Source: Casp-actino8 sp964513215 | GTDB lineage: Bacteria; Actinomycetota; Acidimicrobiia; Acidimicrobiales; Ilumatobacteraceae | Length of the DNA: 64,000 nt | Direction: 5' to 3' | NCBI GenBank assembly: GCA_964513215.1 | Contig: CAZELU010000006.1 | Span: 1 to 64,000, forward strand | In this document: piece by piece, positions 24,019 to 31,811 of the stretch | How positions within the stretch are numbered: position 1 is the stretch's first letter | How the letters are laid out: each line of letters starts with the position of its first letter | The notes under the pieces: generated by a model | The model's database searches: none | Seen by the model: the letters and a program-made list of their open reading frames with translations, nothing else | What the model was told of the DNA's origin: nothing | Made by a program: the position numbers and the translations under genes

Positions 24019-24037
24019 GTGCCGAAATTTTCGACAC
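24019..24037 (+). promoter_or_regulatory. 19-bp palindrome, possible operator
   Basis: GTGCCGAAATTTTCGACAC is a near-perfect palindrome (one mismatched pair), AT-rich in its core amid GC-rich DNA. It lies between the putative promoter and the acyl-CoA dehydrogenase start, where a TetR-type repressor could act (inference). Confidence 0.4.
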
Positions 24038-24073
24038 AGTGCGCGCTGAGCGCCATCAGACAGGGGGAACGCC

Positions 24074-25405
24074 ATGGCATGGGACTTCCAGACCGAGCCC
24101 GAGTTCGAAGCGAAACTCGAGTGGATGCGCGGTTTCGTGCGCGAAGAGATCATTCCGCTCGAAACTCTGGCCGACGTGTGGCGCACACCGAAGGGTCGTG
24201 AAACCTTCATGAAGGTCACCGCTCCTCTCAAGGAAGAAGTGAAGAAGCGCGGGCTCTGGGCCGCTCACCTTCCGCCCGACATGGGTGGACTCGGCTTCGG
24301 GCAGGTGAAGCTCGGCTTGATGCACGAGATCCTCGGTCAATGTGTGTACGCGCCGAGCATCTTCGGTAACAACGCCCCCGACAGCGGCAACGCCGAATTG
24401 ATCGCCGTGGGCGGTACTGCTCAGCAGCGCGAGACCTGGATGCAGCCGTTGCTCGAAGGAAAGTTGCGTTCGTGCTTCAGCATGACCGAGCCGAGCGCAG
24501 GAGCCGACCCCACGTTGCTCAAGACGACGGCGGTGCGTGACGGTGACGAGTGGGTGATCAACGGGCACAAGTGGTTCTCGTCCAACGCGTCGATCAGCGA
24601 CTTCCTGATCGTGATGGCGCGCACCGGAGACGCCGACACCAGCGCGTACAAGGCGTTCTCGATGATCATCGTTCCCACCCGAACCCCGGGAGTGAACATC
24701 GTCCGCGACGTTCCCACCATGGGCGAGCCCGATCACAAGACCGGCGAGCCCGGTGGACACGCCGAAATCATCTACGACAACGTACGCGTCCCGTTCGAGA
24801 ACATCGTGGGCGGCCAGGACGGCATCGGCCAAGGGTTCGCTCTCGCTCAGAAGCGACTCGGACCCGGTCGTATCCACCACGCGATGCGCTGGTTGGGTCA
24901 GAGCCAACGCGCCTTCGACATGCTGTGCGAGCGAGCGCTCACGCGTTACACCCACGGGAGCATCCTTGCCGACAAGCAGATGATTCAGGACTGGGTCGCC
25001 GAGAGTTACGCCGAGATGCAAGCTGCTCGTCTGCTCACTCTCCAGGCCGCCTGGAAGATGGATCAACTGCACGCCGCGGGGAAGCACTACAGCGACGCGC
25101 GAGTCGAGATCGGAGTCATCAAGTTCTGGGGTGCCAAGGTGCTCTACAACGTGATCGACCGTGCGATCCAGATCCACGGCAGCCTCGGTTACACCACCGA
25201 CCTGCCCCTCGAGGCCATGTACCGCGCGGCCCGCGCCGCGCGCATCTACGACGGCCCCGACGAGGTGCACAAGGTCACGGTGGCTCGTCAGATCCTGAAG
25301 AACTACCGAGCGAGCGATCCGTCGCGCGAGCACGTCCCGACTCGTCGCGAGGCGGCGGTCGAGAAGTTCGCCGACTACCTCGACGCGGTGTCAGTCGCCC
25401 ACTGA
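24074..25405 (+). CDS. Acyl-CoA dehydrogenase family protein (ACAD10/11-like)
   Basis: A 443-aa FAD enzyme. Motifs include FSMTEPSAGADPTLL, the DGDEWVINGHKWFSS strand, ALAQKRLGPGRIHHAMRW and IHGSLGYTTDLPLE. The C-terminal RIYDGPDEVH replaces the usual YEGT base region, as in ACAD10/11-like members that act on long or hydroxylated acyl-CoAs. It is one of the few first genes here with a clear ribosome site (AGGGGGA, 6 nt from ATG) and a long leader carrying a palindrome. Its stop overlaps the GGDEF-EAL gene by 15 bp. Confidence 0.92.
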   Translation: MAWDFQTEPEFEAKLEWMRGFVREEIIPLETLADVWRTPKGRETFMKVTAPLKEEVKKRGLWAAHLPPDMGGLGFGQVKLGLMHEILGQCVYAPSIFGNNAPDSGNAELIAVGGTAQQRETWMQPLLEGKLRSCFSMTEPSAGADPTLLKTTAVRDGDEWVINGHKWFSSNASISDFLIVMARTGDADTSAYKAFSMIIVPTRTPGVNIVRDVPTMGEPDHKTGEPGGHAEIIYDNVRVPFENIVGGQDGIGQGFALAQKRLGPGRIHHAMRWLGQSQRAFDMLCERALTRYTHGSILADKQMIQDWVAESYAEMQAARLLTLQAAWKMDQLHAAGKHYSDARVEIGVIKFWGAKVLYNVIDRAIQIHGSLGYTTDLPLEAMYRAARAARIYDGPDEVHKVTVARQILKNYRASDPSREHVPTRREAAVEKFADYLDAVSVAH

Positions 25406-27007
25406 CCGCACGCCCACCCAGAAATGCTCGGCCCGCATGGGCCGGCCGATGTGGTGTCCTTGCAGATAGTCGCAGCCGAGTGTGCGCAAGCGTTCGTGTT
25501 GGCTCGGGCTCGTGACGTGTTCGGCCACGACCGAGGCGGCCAGCGCGTGCACGAGTTGAACGACGCTCCTGAACAGTGAGTCGTCGCCGAAGCCGACGGT
25601 TCCAGTGAGAGACGCGTCGAGCTTCACGTGGTCGGCTGGACCGTTGCGCAATGTTGTGAGTGACGACCCACCGCGACCGAAGTGATCGATCGTCAACTGG
25701 ACACCGATTCGATGCAGCGACTGCAAGGTGCGCAAGGTGTCGTCTCGCCCGAGCAAGGTCTCGTCGAATTCGAGCGCGACATTGGCCGGAGTGAGGCCGT
25801 GCAAACCACTGATGGTCGTCACCTTCTCGACGAAATGTGGATCGGCCACTTGACGCGCCGACACGTTCACGTGGACGCGGAACTTTCGGTTGACGCGACC
25901 CTCGTCCATCCAGAGGGCGAGGGTGCGGGCCGCTTCGTCGAGAACCCAGTCGCCGATCGGCACGATGAGACCGGATTGCTCGGCCAGGTCGATGAACGAT
26001 GCCGGTGCGAGCAGTCCCTCGGTCGGATGCTCCCAGCGCAGGAGTGCCTCGCAGGCGACCAGTCGCGAATCGTGAGCGCGCACGATCGGCTGGAATTCGA
26101 GGTGCAGTCGCCTTTCGCCGACGGCCCGTTCGAGATCGACGGCTAGCCGGGCGCGACGAGACGCTTCGCTGCGCATGGCGTCGTCGAAGAGCGCCGACGA
26201 TCCACCTCCACGCGCCTTGGCGTGGTACATCGCGGTGTCGGCGTCCCGCATCAAGTGCTGCGCGGCATCCAACGACGACGTCGTCCTGCTCAGGCCGCGT
26301 GACGTGGCCACACCCACGCTGGCACCACTGGCGACCTCGATGCCACGCAGAACGACAGGGGCCGACAACGCCGAGCACATCCGACGCGCGACTTCGAGTG
26401 CGGTGTCGTCGTCATCGGTGCGTTCGCACAACACGACGAATTCGTCGCCCCCGACGCGACCGACCACATCACCCGGGCGTGTGTTCACGGCGAGGCGGCG
26501 CGCGATGGTGGTGATCAGAACGTCGCCGAAGTCGTGGCCGAGCGTGTCGTTCACGTCTTTCAGGCGGTCGATGTCGACGTACATCACCGCGAGATCGCGG
26601 CCGTCGCGCCGACTGCGTTCGATCGCTTCAGCAACGCGGCGCGAGAAAAGGGTTCGATTCGGCAGACTGGTGAGCGCGTCGTGCGTCGCCTGATGGGCGA
26701 GAGCAGCCTGAACGCGACTGGATTCGGTGATGTCGCGACACCAGGCCGACCAGTGAACCGCACCGGCCTGCACGATCACTTCGCAGTCGAGCACGACCGG
26801 GTTGCTCCGTGAATCGCGCAGAGCGACTTCGCCGCGCCACCGTTCGGTGATCGAGCGGGGCATCTGGGTCTGAATCGCCGCCACCAGATCGGCCAGTCCG
26901 ACCGCGCCCTCGGAGAATCGCCGGGCGGCCGGATTGGCCTCGACCACGCGGCCTTCCCGATCGACCGCCACCACCAGATCGGCCGAGGCGGCGGCGTGGC
27001 GGTTCAC
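25391..27007 (-). CDS. PAS-GGDEF-EAL protein, likely diguanylate cyclase with degenerate EAL domain
   Basis: Cyclic-di-GMP protein of about 538 aa with no membrane span. Order: PAS-like sensor (residues about 5-125), GGDEF domain with intact GGDEF and an RPGD inhibitory site five residues before it, then EAL domain. EALLRW, the Asn in VNVS, the Glu in LEFDET, Lys in VKLD and Gln in YLQG are kept. However, the metal-binding DDFG is IDHFG and AEGVET is AEHVTS, so phosphodiesterase activity is doubtful. The start is uncertain. GTG 27007 is given, but CTG 27094, overlapping the PEBP stop as CTGA, is in frame and would add 29 residues. Confidence 0.88.
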   Translation of the reverse strand: MNRHAAASADLVVAVDREGRVVEANPAARRFSEGAVGLADLVAAIQTQMPRSITERWRGEVALRDSRSNPVVLDCEVIVQAGAVHWSAWCRDITESSRVQAALAHQATHDALTSLPNRTLFSRRVAEAIERSRRDGRDLAVMYVDIDRLKDVNDTLGHDFGDVLITTIARRLAVNTRPGDVVGRVGGDEFVVLCERTDDDDTALEVARRMCSALSAPVVLRGIEVASGASVGVATSRGLSRTTSSLDAAQHLMRDADTAMYHAKARGGGSSALFDDAMRSEASRRARLAVDLERAVGERRLHLEFQPIVRAHDSRLVACEALLRWEHPTEGLLAPASFIDLAEQSGLIVPIGDWVLDEAARTLALWMDEGRVNRKFRVHVNVSARQVADPHFVEKVTTISGLHGLTPANVALEFDETLLGRDDTLRTLQSLHRIGVQLTIDHFGRGGSSLTTLRNGPADHVKLDASLTGTVGFGDDSLFRSVVQLVHALAASVVAEHVTSPSQHERLRTLGCDYLQGHHIGRPMRAEHFWVGVRSVGD

Positions 27008-27090
27008 GTCATCGGGCTGGGCGGGGGGAGACGGTGTGGCTGTGATGTGGCCATTGTGGCACGGAGTGGTCGACTGAACGCGGAGCGTGG

Positions 27091-27759
27091 TCAGCCAGCG
27101 ACGGTGCCGGTCCCCGAGGCTGTCGCCACGGTGGCGGCGTCGATCGCGGCCAGGAGGTCGGCGGCCGGACTGTCGTCGGACAGTTCGATGAATTGATCGA
27201 GGGCGCGCACCTCGAACGAGTACACGTGTGTTGCGCCAACGGGCGGGCATGGCCCGCCCCAGCCCGATCGGGGGGTCTCGACGGTGGAGAAGTCGTTCAG
27301 GGCCGCGATCGAACCGGCGATCGTGCCTCCGGTGGGAATGGCCGTGATCGACGGCGGAATGTTGGCCACGATCCAGTGCACGAAGGGTCGCCCGTCGGCG
27401 GTGGTGGCGTCGAGATCGGTCACGACGATGGCCAACGATGCGGTATCGACCGGCACCCCCGACCAAACCAGTGGTGGCGACACATCCGATCCACCGCACG
27501 TGTAGTCAGCCGGGATCGGACCTCCCTCGGACCAGGGAAGAGTGAGTGCGAACGTCGCCGTCGGAGTGGGTGCGATCGAGGCATCGAATCCACCGAGCTC
27601 GGGAACCGGGGCGAGGGTGCTCTCGATGATCGACTGCGACTGATCGGGGCGCGGGGGCCGCATCTCACGCCCATCGGTCGAACAGGCCGTGAGAACCAGA
27701 CCCACCAGGCCGAGGAGGGCGGCGCGACCCCGGCGCGTCGTAGCGGTGTCGCGTGTCAT
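27091..27759 (-). CDS. YbhB/YbcL (PEBP) family lipoprotein
   Basis: Phosphatidylethanolamine-binding-like protein of 222 aa, exported as a lipoprotein: RRGRAALLGLVGLVLTACS is a classic signal with lipobox. The PEBP core shows YTCGGSDVSPPLVW, VVTDLDAT, FVHWIVANIPP and GWGGPCPP. Bacterial members are of uncertain function. ATG 27759 is 8 nt after TAGCGT. It is divergent from mca. Confidence 0.9.
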   Translation of the reverse strand: MTRDTATTRRGRAALLGLVGLVLTACSTDGREMRPPRPDQSQSIIESTLAPVPELGGFDASIAPTPTATFALTLPWSEGGPIPADYTCGGSDVSPPLVWSGVPVDTASLAIVVTDLDATTADGRPFVHWIVANIPPSITAIPTGGTIAGSIAALNDFSTVETPRSGWGGPCPPVGATHVYSFEVRALDQFIELSDDSPAADLLAAIDAATVATASGTGTVAG

Positions 27760-27767
27760 CGCCCGAC

Positions 27768-27773
27768 ACGCTA
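27768..27773 (-). promoter_or_regulatory. Predicted -10 of PEBP gene
   Basis: TAGCGT, 8 nt before ATG 27759. Confidence 0.55.
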
Positions 27774-27803
27774 TGCGCCCGATGGGTCCACGTGTCGGCG
27801 AAC

Positions 27804-27809
27804 TAGCGT
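27804..27809 (+). promoter_or_regulatory. Predicted -10 of mca operon
   Basis: TAGCGT, 7 nt before ATG 27817. Confidence 0.6.
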
Positions 27810-27816
27810 TTCCAGC

Positions 27817-28797
27817 ATGCGTGTCGATGCGAACGGAAACCCGCTCTGCGTTCTGACCGTTCACGCCCATCCCGACGACGAGGCATCCAAGGGCGCCCCC
27901 ACACTCGCGGCCTATGCCGATCTCGGAGTGCGCACAGTTCTCGTGTGCTGCACTGGTGGAGAAGAGGGCGACCTGCAGAATCCGGCGCTACGCGAACCAG
28001 GTGGTCCGTTCCACGGCGTCGAACCGGCCGATGAGAAAGCGGTCATGGCCCGACTCCGGCCGATCGAGCTGTCGCGTTCGGCCGAGATCATCGGCTTTCA
28101 CGAAGTCGTGATGCTCGGCTATCGCGACTCGGGGATGGTCGACTCGCCGGCCAATCAGAATCCGGCCTGTTTCCATCAAGCCGATCTCGACGAGGCCGTT
28201 GGCCGACTCGTTGCCGTCATCCGACGCACTCGACCCCAGGTGATCATCACCTACAACGACGATCAACGCGGCTATCCGCACCCCGACCATGTGAAGGTTC
28301 ACGACGTGTCGGTGGTCGCGTTCGAGCGCGCCGGCGATCCGACGTGGTATCCGTGGGCCGGGCCGGTGTGGCAGCCGTTGAAGATGTACTACACGGTCTG
28401 GACGAAGACGCGCATGCGCATGGTGCACGACGCGATGATCGCCAAGTCGGGTAAGTCGCCGTTCGACGAGAAATGGTTGTCGCGGCCGAGTCACGACGAT
28501 CGCGTGACCACTCGATTGCACATCGCATCGCACATGCACGCGCGCTCGCAGGCGCTACTGGCGCACGCCACCCAGGTCGACCCCACGGAGGCTTGGTGGT
28601 TCGGTCTCGATGACGACGAATTGTCGGCTCTTTATCCGTGGGAAGACTGGGTGCTCGCGCGTTCGGCCGTCAGTCCTCCAGAAGCCGATGCCGTGGAGAT
28701 CTGTTTGTTCGACGGCATCGCCGAGGTGTTGGCCTTGCCCAGTGGCGTCGATCGGCCGCAGCGACTCGTCGAGCTCGAACGGACGACCGCATCGTGA
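27817..28797 (+). CDS. mca: Mycothiol S-conjugate amidase
   Basis: Zinc amidase of 326 aa that cleaves mycothiol S-conjugates in detoxification, releasing mercapturic acids. It has the LmbE-like zinc motif HAHPDDEA, the TGGEEGDLQNPALR segment typical of Mca/MshB, the third ligand in YPHPDHVKVHD, and the C-terminal region EAWWFGLDDDELSALYPWEDW that marks Mca rather than MshB. It shows that the organism makes mycothiol. The frame is open upstream to 27193, but ATG 27817 is fixed by the promoter and by homology. Confidence 0.95.
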   Translation: MRVDANGNPLCVLTVHAHPDDEASKGAPTLAAYADLGVRTVLVCCTGGEEGDLQNPALREPGGPFHGVEPADEKAVMARLRPIELSRSAEIIGFHEVVMLGYRDSGMVDSPANQNPACFHQADLDEAVGRLVAVIRRTRPQVIITYNDDQRGYPHPDHVKVHDVSVVAFERAGDPTWYPWAGPVWQPLKMYYTVWTKTRMRMVHDAMIAKSGKSPFDEKWLSRPSHDDRVTTRLHIASHMHARSQALLAHATQVDPTEAWWFGLDDDELSALYPWEDWVLARSAVSPPEADAVEICLFDGIAEVLALPSGVDRPQRLVELERTTAS

Positions 28798-29033
28798 TCA
28801 ACGCGCGTGTTCAGTACCGCGTGGCCCGCGGCAAGAACGACGAGATCGTCGAGGGCCCCGATGACGCCGAGGTCGTGGTGAGCGTGTCGTTGGCCGATGC
28901 ATCACTCGATCCATCGGTGGCGTTCATGCTCGGCAAGTTGAAGAACACCGGCCCGTCCGGCCCGTTGTTCGACGCGTTGTCGTCGGGCGAAGCAGCCGCG
29001 ACCCTGGCCAGCTTGGTCGCTCGGTCAGGCTGA
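28794..29033 (+). CDS. SCP2-like sterol-carrier domain protein (short)
   Basis: A 79-aa protein whose pattern (DAEVVVSVSLADASLDPSVA, FMLGKLKNTG, GPLFDALSSGEAA) resembles the C-terminal half of SCP2 lipid-binding domains. It is only a half-domain, so this is a moderate call. GTG 28794 overlaps the mca stop as GTGA, so it is translationally coupled to mca. It ends 9 bp inside the convergent ChbG-like gene. Confidence 0.65.
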   Translation: MINARVQYRVARGKNDEIVEGPDDAEVVVSVSLADASLDPSVAFMLGKLKNTGPSGPLFDALSSGEAAATLASLVARSG

Positions 29034-29861
29034 GCGCATCGCGTCGCGGAGTTCGCGGTAGCCGATCAGGACTGCGCCGGACTCGCGCAGAAGCGTGCGT
29101 AGTGTCGCGTCGTTGACCACCAGATCGAGATCGTCGATCCAGCCTTCGGCCACGTCACCGGCGAGCGCACGTACCTCGGCGGTGTCGATGGCCGGTTGAA
29201 CGTGGATCTCCGACACGCCGGCCGGCAACGAAGCGATCGCCGAGTAGACGCGCTCGCGACTACCGGCCCGCCAGTCGTGGTCGAAGTGGTCGGGGAACAC
29301 CACACCCTCTTCGGCGGCCAGATCGCGGAACGGAAAGCCGGCGGCCTCGGTGCTGACCGTCGAGGGAAGACGAATCGGCAGATCGAACTCGACAGCCAGG
29401 TCGAGGTACACGTCGAAGAATTCGGGACGAAGAGTGATGGCGGAGAGATGGGGAGCCAAGTGGGACACGTCGAAACCCCACAGAATCGCCCGCTCGATCT
29501 GGGCTCGACACTCGCGGAGAACCTCGGCAGGATCGGCGTGCTCCCACAAATCATCGATATCGCGTGGGAAACCGCCATCGCCCGACAGGAGTGACGGCGC
29601 ATGGGTGATCGGACCCCAGCGGTACGCCGGATGTTCGGCGTTGAGAGTCAGGTGAACACCCACGTCTTCACCGCGATACATCAGTGCCGCATGGCGCGAC
29701 CACGGAGCCGGAATCATGACCGAAGCACAGGTAGCAACACCGTCTCGCAAGGCCGAGTAGACACCCATGTTGGCGGCGTGGCACGAGCCGAGATCGTCGC
29801 ACGACAGGATCACCAAACGGGTGTCGCTGTCGTAGCCGAGGCGTTCGGCGAGCTCGCTCAC
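29025..29861 (-). CDS. ChbG/HpnK (YdjC) family deacetylase
   Basis: Carbohydrate deacetylase-family protein of 278 aa. It has the metal-binding VILSCDDLGSCHAAN and GVHLTLNAEHPAYRWGP, and the second-half DVSHLAPHLSAI motif. Relatives remove acetyl groups from chitooligosaccharides or hopanoid precursors. The substrate is open. GTG 29861 is 6 nt after TAGCGT. Confidence 0.85.
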   Translation of the reverse strand: MSELAERLGYDSDTRLVILSCDDLGSCHAANMGVYSALRDGVATCASVMIPAPWSRHAALMYRGEDVGVHLTLNAEHPAYRWGPITHAPSLLSGDGGFPRDIDDLWEHADPAEVLRECRAQIERAILWGFDVSHLAPHLSAITLRPEFFDVYLDLAVEFDLPIRLPSTVSTEAAGFPFRDLAAEEGVVFPDHFDHDWRAGSRERVYSAIASLPAGVSEIHVQPAIDTAEVRALAGDVAEGWIDDLDLVVNDATLRTLLRESGAVLIGYRELRDAMRSA

Positions 29862-29867
29862 GCCGTC

Positions 29868-29873
29868 ACGCTA
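29868..29873 (-). promoter_or_regulatory. Predicted -10 of ChbG-like gene
   Basis: TAGCGT, 6 nt before GTG 29861, overlapping the end of the nuclease gene. Confidence 0.55.
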
Positions 29874-30529
29874 CCCGAGGGGACAGGCTCCCCAGAGTCC
29901 ACGCAAAGCGCGACGGGCGTCGGCTTCGGCTGCTTGCAAGTCGGACGCCAACGACACGTTCGGCCGAATCGAGAGAATCCGCGCCATACCCTCGGCGAGC
30001 AATTGACGGTTCACGAATAGGTCGTCGGCCGAGCGATACACGTAGGCCAGAACTCGTCCGTAGTCATCGCGTTCCTCGCGATCGAGCACCACGCGCACCT
30101 CGGTTCCCTCGGGCACGAGCTGTTCGGTTCGCGCCGATGCTTCGGGACCGAAGCACTCGACCGGGGTGTTCGGTTTCTTGGTCTCGGGAGTGTCGATTCC
30201 GATCAGTCGCACTCGATCGGTCACCGAACGGCCCTCGATGACGAACTCGACATCGATCGTGTCGCCGTCGATCACCCGTGCGATCCGTCCGTCGGCGTTC
30301 GACGACAGAGCCGGGCTGGAACTCGAGCAGCCGACGATGACGACGGATGACGTGACGACGAAGGACGCGACGACGAATGACNNNNNNNNNNNNNNNNNNN
30401 NNNNNNNNNNNNNNNNNNNNNNNNNNNNNNNNNNNNNNNNNNNNNNNNNNNNNNNNNNNNNNNNNNNNNNNNNNNNNNNNNGACGACGAATGACCGGGTG
30501 AAGCACGACTGCTTCGCGAGACTCGTCAC
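29871..30529 (-). CDS. Thermonuclease (SNase)-like lipoprotein, interrupted by a scaffold gap
   Basis: Secreted nuclease-fold protein. The SNase domain shows ARVIDGDTIDVEF, VRLIGIDTPETKKP, PEASARTEQL and DRDYGRVLAYVY-like (DREERDDYGRVLAYVY) with the catalytic Asp/Arg/Glu set. Before it lies a signal peptide with lipobox VIVGCSS. The gap 30382-30481 cuts the signal sequence. Joining the flanks at the shared 13 bp restores one frame from GTG 30529 (MTSLAKQSCFTRSFVV...) of 181 aa. The hydrophobic core is made of five-residue repeats (SFVVA, SFVVT, SSVVI). Confidence 0.85.
30339..30381. repeat. 15-bp tandem repeat in nuclease signal peptide
   Basis: Units GACGACGGATGACGT (30339), GACGACGAAGGACGC (30354) and GACGACGAATGAC (30369, cut by the gap). 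The same 13 bp resume at 30482-30494. The copy number hidden by the gap is unknown, but any number keeps frame. Confidence 0.75.
30382..30481. other. Assembly gap (100 N) at a tandem repeat
   Basis: Flanked on both sides by GACGACGAATGAC. Probably a contig break at the 15-bp repeat rather than 100 missing bases. Confidence 0.95.
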
Positions 30530-30582
30530 ACGTCGGTGTATCGGCACGGCCGAATGTGGAGGGCCGCTGACGCGGCGGGCGG

Positions 30583-31782
30583 TCAGATGCGCTCGATGAG
30601 TGTGCCGGTTCCCAGACCGCCGCCGCAGCACATCGAGACGAGGCCGTAGCGACCGTTGGTGCGCTCGAGCTCGTACAACGCCTTGGTCATGAGGACCGCA
30701 CCGGTGCCACCGAGCGGGTGACCGAGGGCGATCGCGCCGCCGTTCGGGTTGGTCTTCTCGAGGTCGGCACCCACTTCCTTGGCCCACGCGAGAACCACCG
30801 ACGCGAACGCTTCGTTGATCTCGAACGTGTCGATCTGGTCGATCGTGAGGTTGTTGCGCTCGAGGAGACGCTGGGTGGCGTCGATCGGACCGGTGAGCAT
30901 CAGGATCGGGTCGACGCCGACGAGGCACGAGTCGACCACGCGGGCGCGCGGCTTGAGGCCGAGTTCCTTGGCCTTCTCCTCGGTCATCATGAGGAGTGCG
31001 GCGGCACCGTCGGAGATCTGCGACGAGTTGCCGGCAGTGTGCACGCCGTTCTCGCGAGCGACCGGCTTGAGCGTGGCCAACTTCTCGAGGGTCGACTCAC
31101 GGATGCCTTCATCGCGAGTGACGCGATGTGTGGTGCCGGTCGGGTTGCCTTCCGCGTCGAGGTCGGGTGCCTCGACTTCGATGTACTGGCCGTCGAAGCG
31201 ACCCTCGGCCCACGCCCGCGCGGCGCGCTGCTGCGACGCGAGACCGAACGCATCGGTGTCGGCGCGTGTGATGTTCCACTTGTCGGCGATGCGCTCGGCG
31301 CCTTCGAACTGTGAGGTGAACTCGTACAACTCGAAGTAGCTCTTCGGAACCGGAACGCCGAGGCCGAGCGACTTGGCCGAGTTCGATCCGATCGGAACAC
31401 GGCTCATCGATTCGACGCCACAGGCCATCGCCACGTCGACGACACCCGATGCCACGAGTGACGCGGCCAACCCGGTCGCCTGCTGGCTCGAACCACACTG
31501 CGTGTCGACAGTGGTGCACGCAGTGGTGAGAGGTAGTCCGGCCGAGAGCCAGGCGGTGCGGGTGATGTTGAAGCTCTGGGCACCGACCTGGCTCACGTTT
31601 CCGCCGACCACCTGTTCGATGGCGGCCGGGTCGATGCCGGTGCGACGGACGACTTCTTTCTGAACGAGTCCGAGGATCTCGGCGGGATGCAGGGTGGAGA
31701 GACCGCCGTTCTTGCGGCCGACCGGTGTGCGGACGGCCTCGACGATCACGACGGAGCGACCAGAAGATGAAGAGTTCGACAT
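30583..31782 (-). CDS. Thiolase family acetyl-CoA acyltransferase
   Basis: Thiolase of 399 aa, of the degradative FadA/FadI type or biosynthetic acetoacetyl type. The nucleophilic Cys is in VDTQCGSSQQATG, the C-terminal NEAFASVVLAW and GGAIALGHPLGGTGA carry the His, and SMCCGGGLGTG contains the second catalytic Cys. It probably cleaves 3-oxoacyl-CoAs, in keeping with the two acyl-CoA dehydrogenases in the window. ATG 31782 is chosen over upstream readings because TAGGAT lies 7 nt before it. Confidence 0.94.
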   Translation of the reverse strand: MSNSSSSGRSVVIVEAVRTPVGRKNGGLSTLHPAEILGLVQKEVVRRTGIDPAAIEQVVGGNVSQVGAQSFNITRTAWLSAGLPLTTACTTVDTQCGSSQQATGLAASLVASGVVDVAMACGVESMSRVPIGSNSAKSLGLGVPVPKSYFELYEFTSQFEGAERIADKWNITRADTDAFGLASQQRAARAWAEGRFDGQYIEVEAPDLDAEGNPTGTTHRVTRDEGIRESTLEKLATLKPVARENGVHTAGNSSQISDGAAALLMMTEEKAKELGLKPRARVVDSCLVGVDPILMLTGPIDATQRLLERNNLTIDQIDTFEINEAFASVVLAWAKEVGADLEKTNPNGGAIALGHPLGGTGAVLMTKALYELERTNGRYGLVSMCCGGGLGTGTLIERI

Positions 31783-31789
31783 GAGGGGC

Positions 31790-31795
31790 ATCCTA
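31790..31795 (-). promoter_or_regulatory. Predicted -10 of thiolase gene
   Basis: TAGGAT, 7 nt before ATG 31782; shares two bases with the opposing TACGGT at 31794-31799. Confidence 0.55.
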
Positions 31796-31799
31796 CGGT
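31794..31799 (+). promoter_or_regulatory. Possible -10 of nudC
   Basis: TACGGT, 12 nt before GTG 31812, overlapping the divergent thiolase -10. Confidence 0.35.
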
Positions 31800-31811
31800 C
31801 ACACTCGTGAC

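Noticed and set aside
30382..30481. Reading frames that run through the N gaps as continuous proteins
   Set aside because: The Ns are placeholders. Frames were rebuilt only where the flanks overlap and homology agrees.
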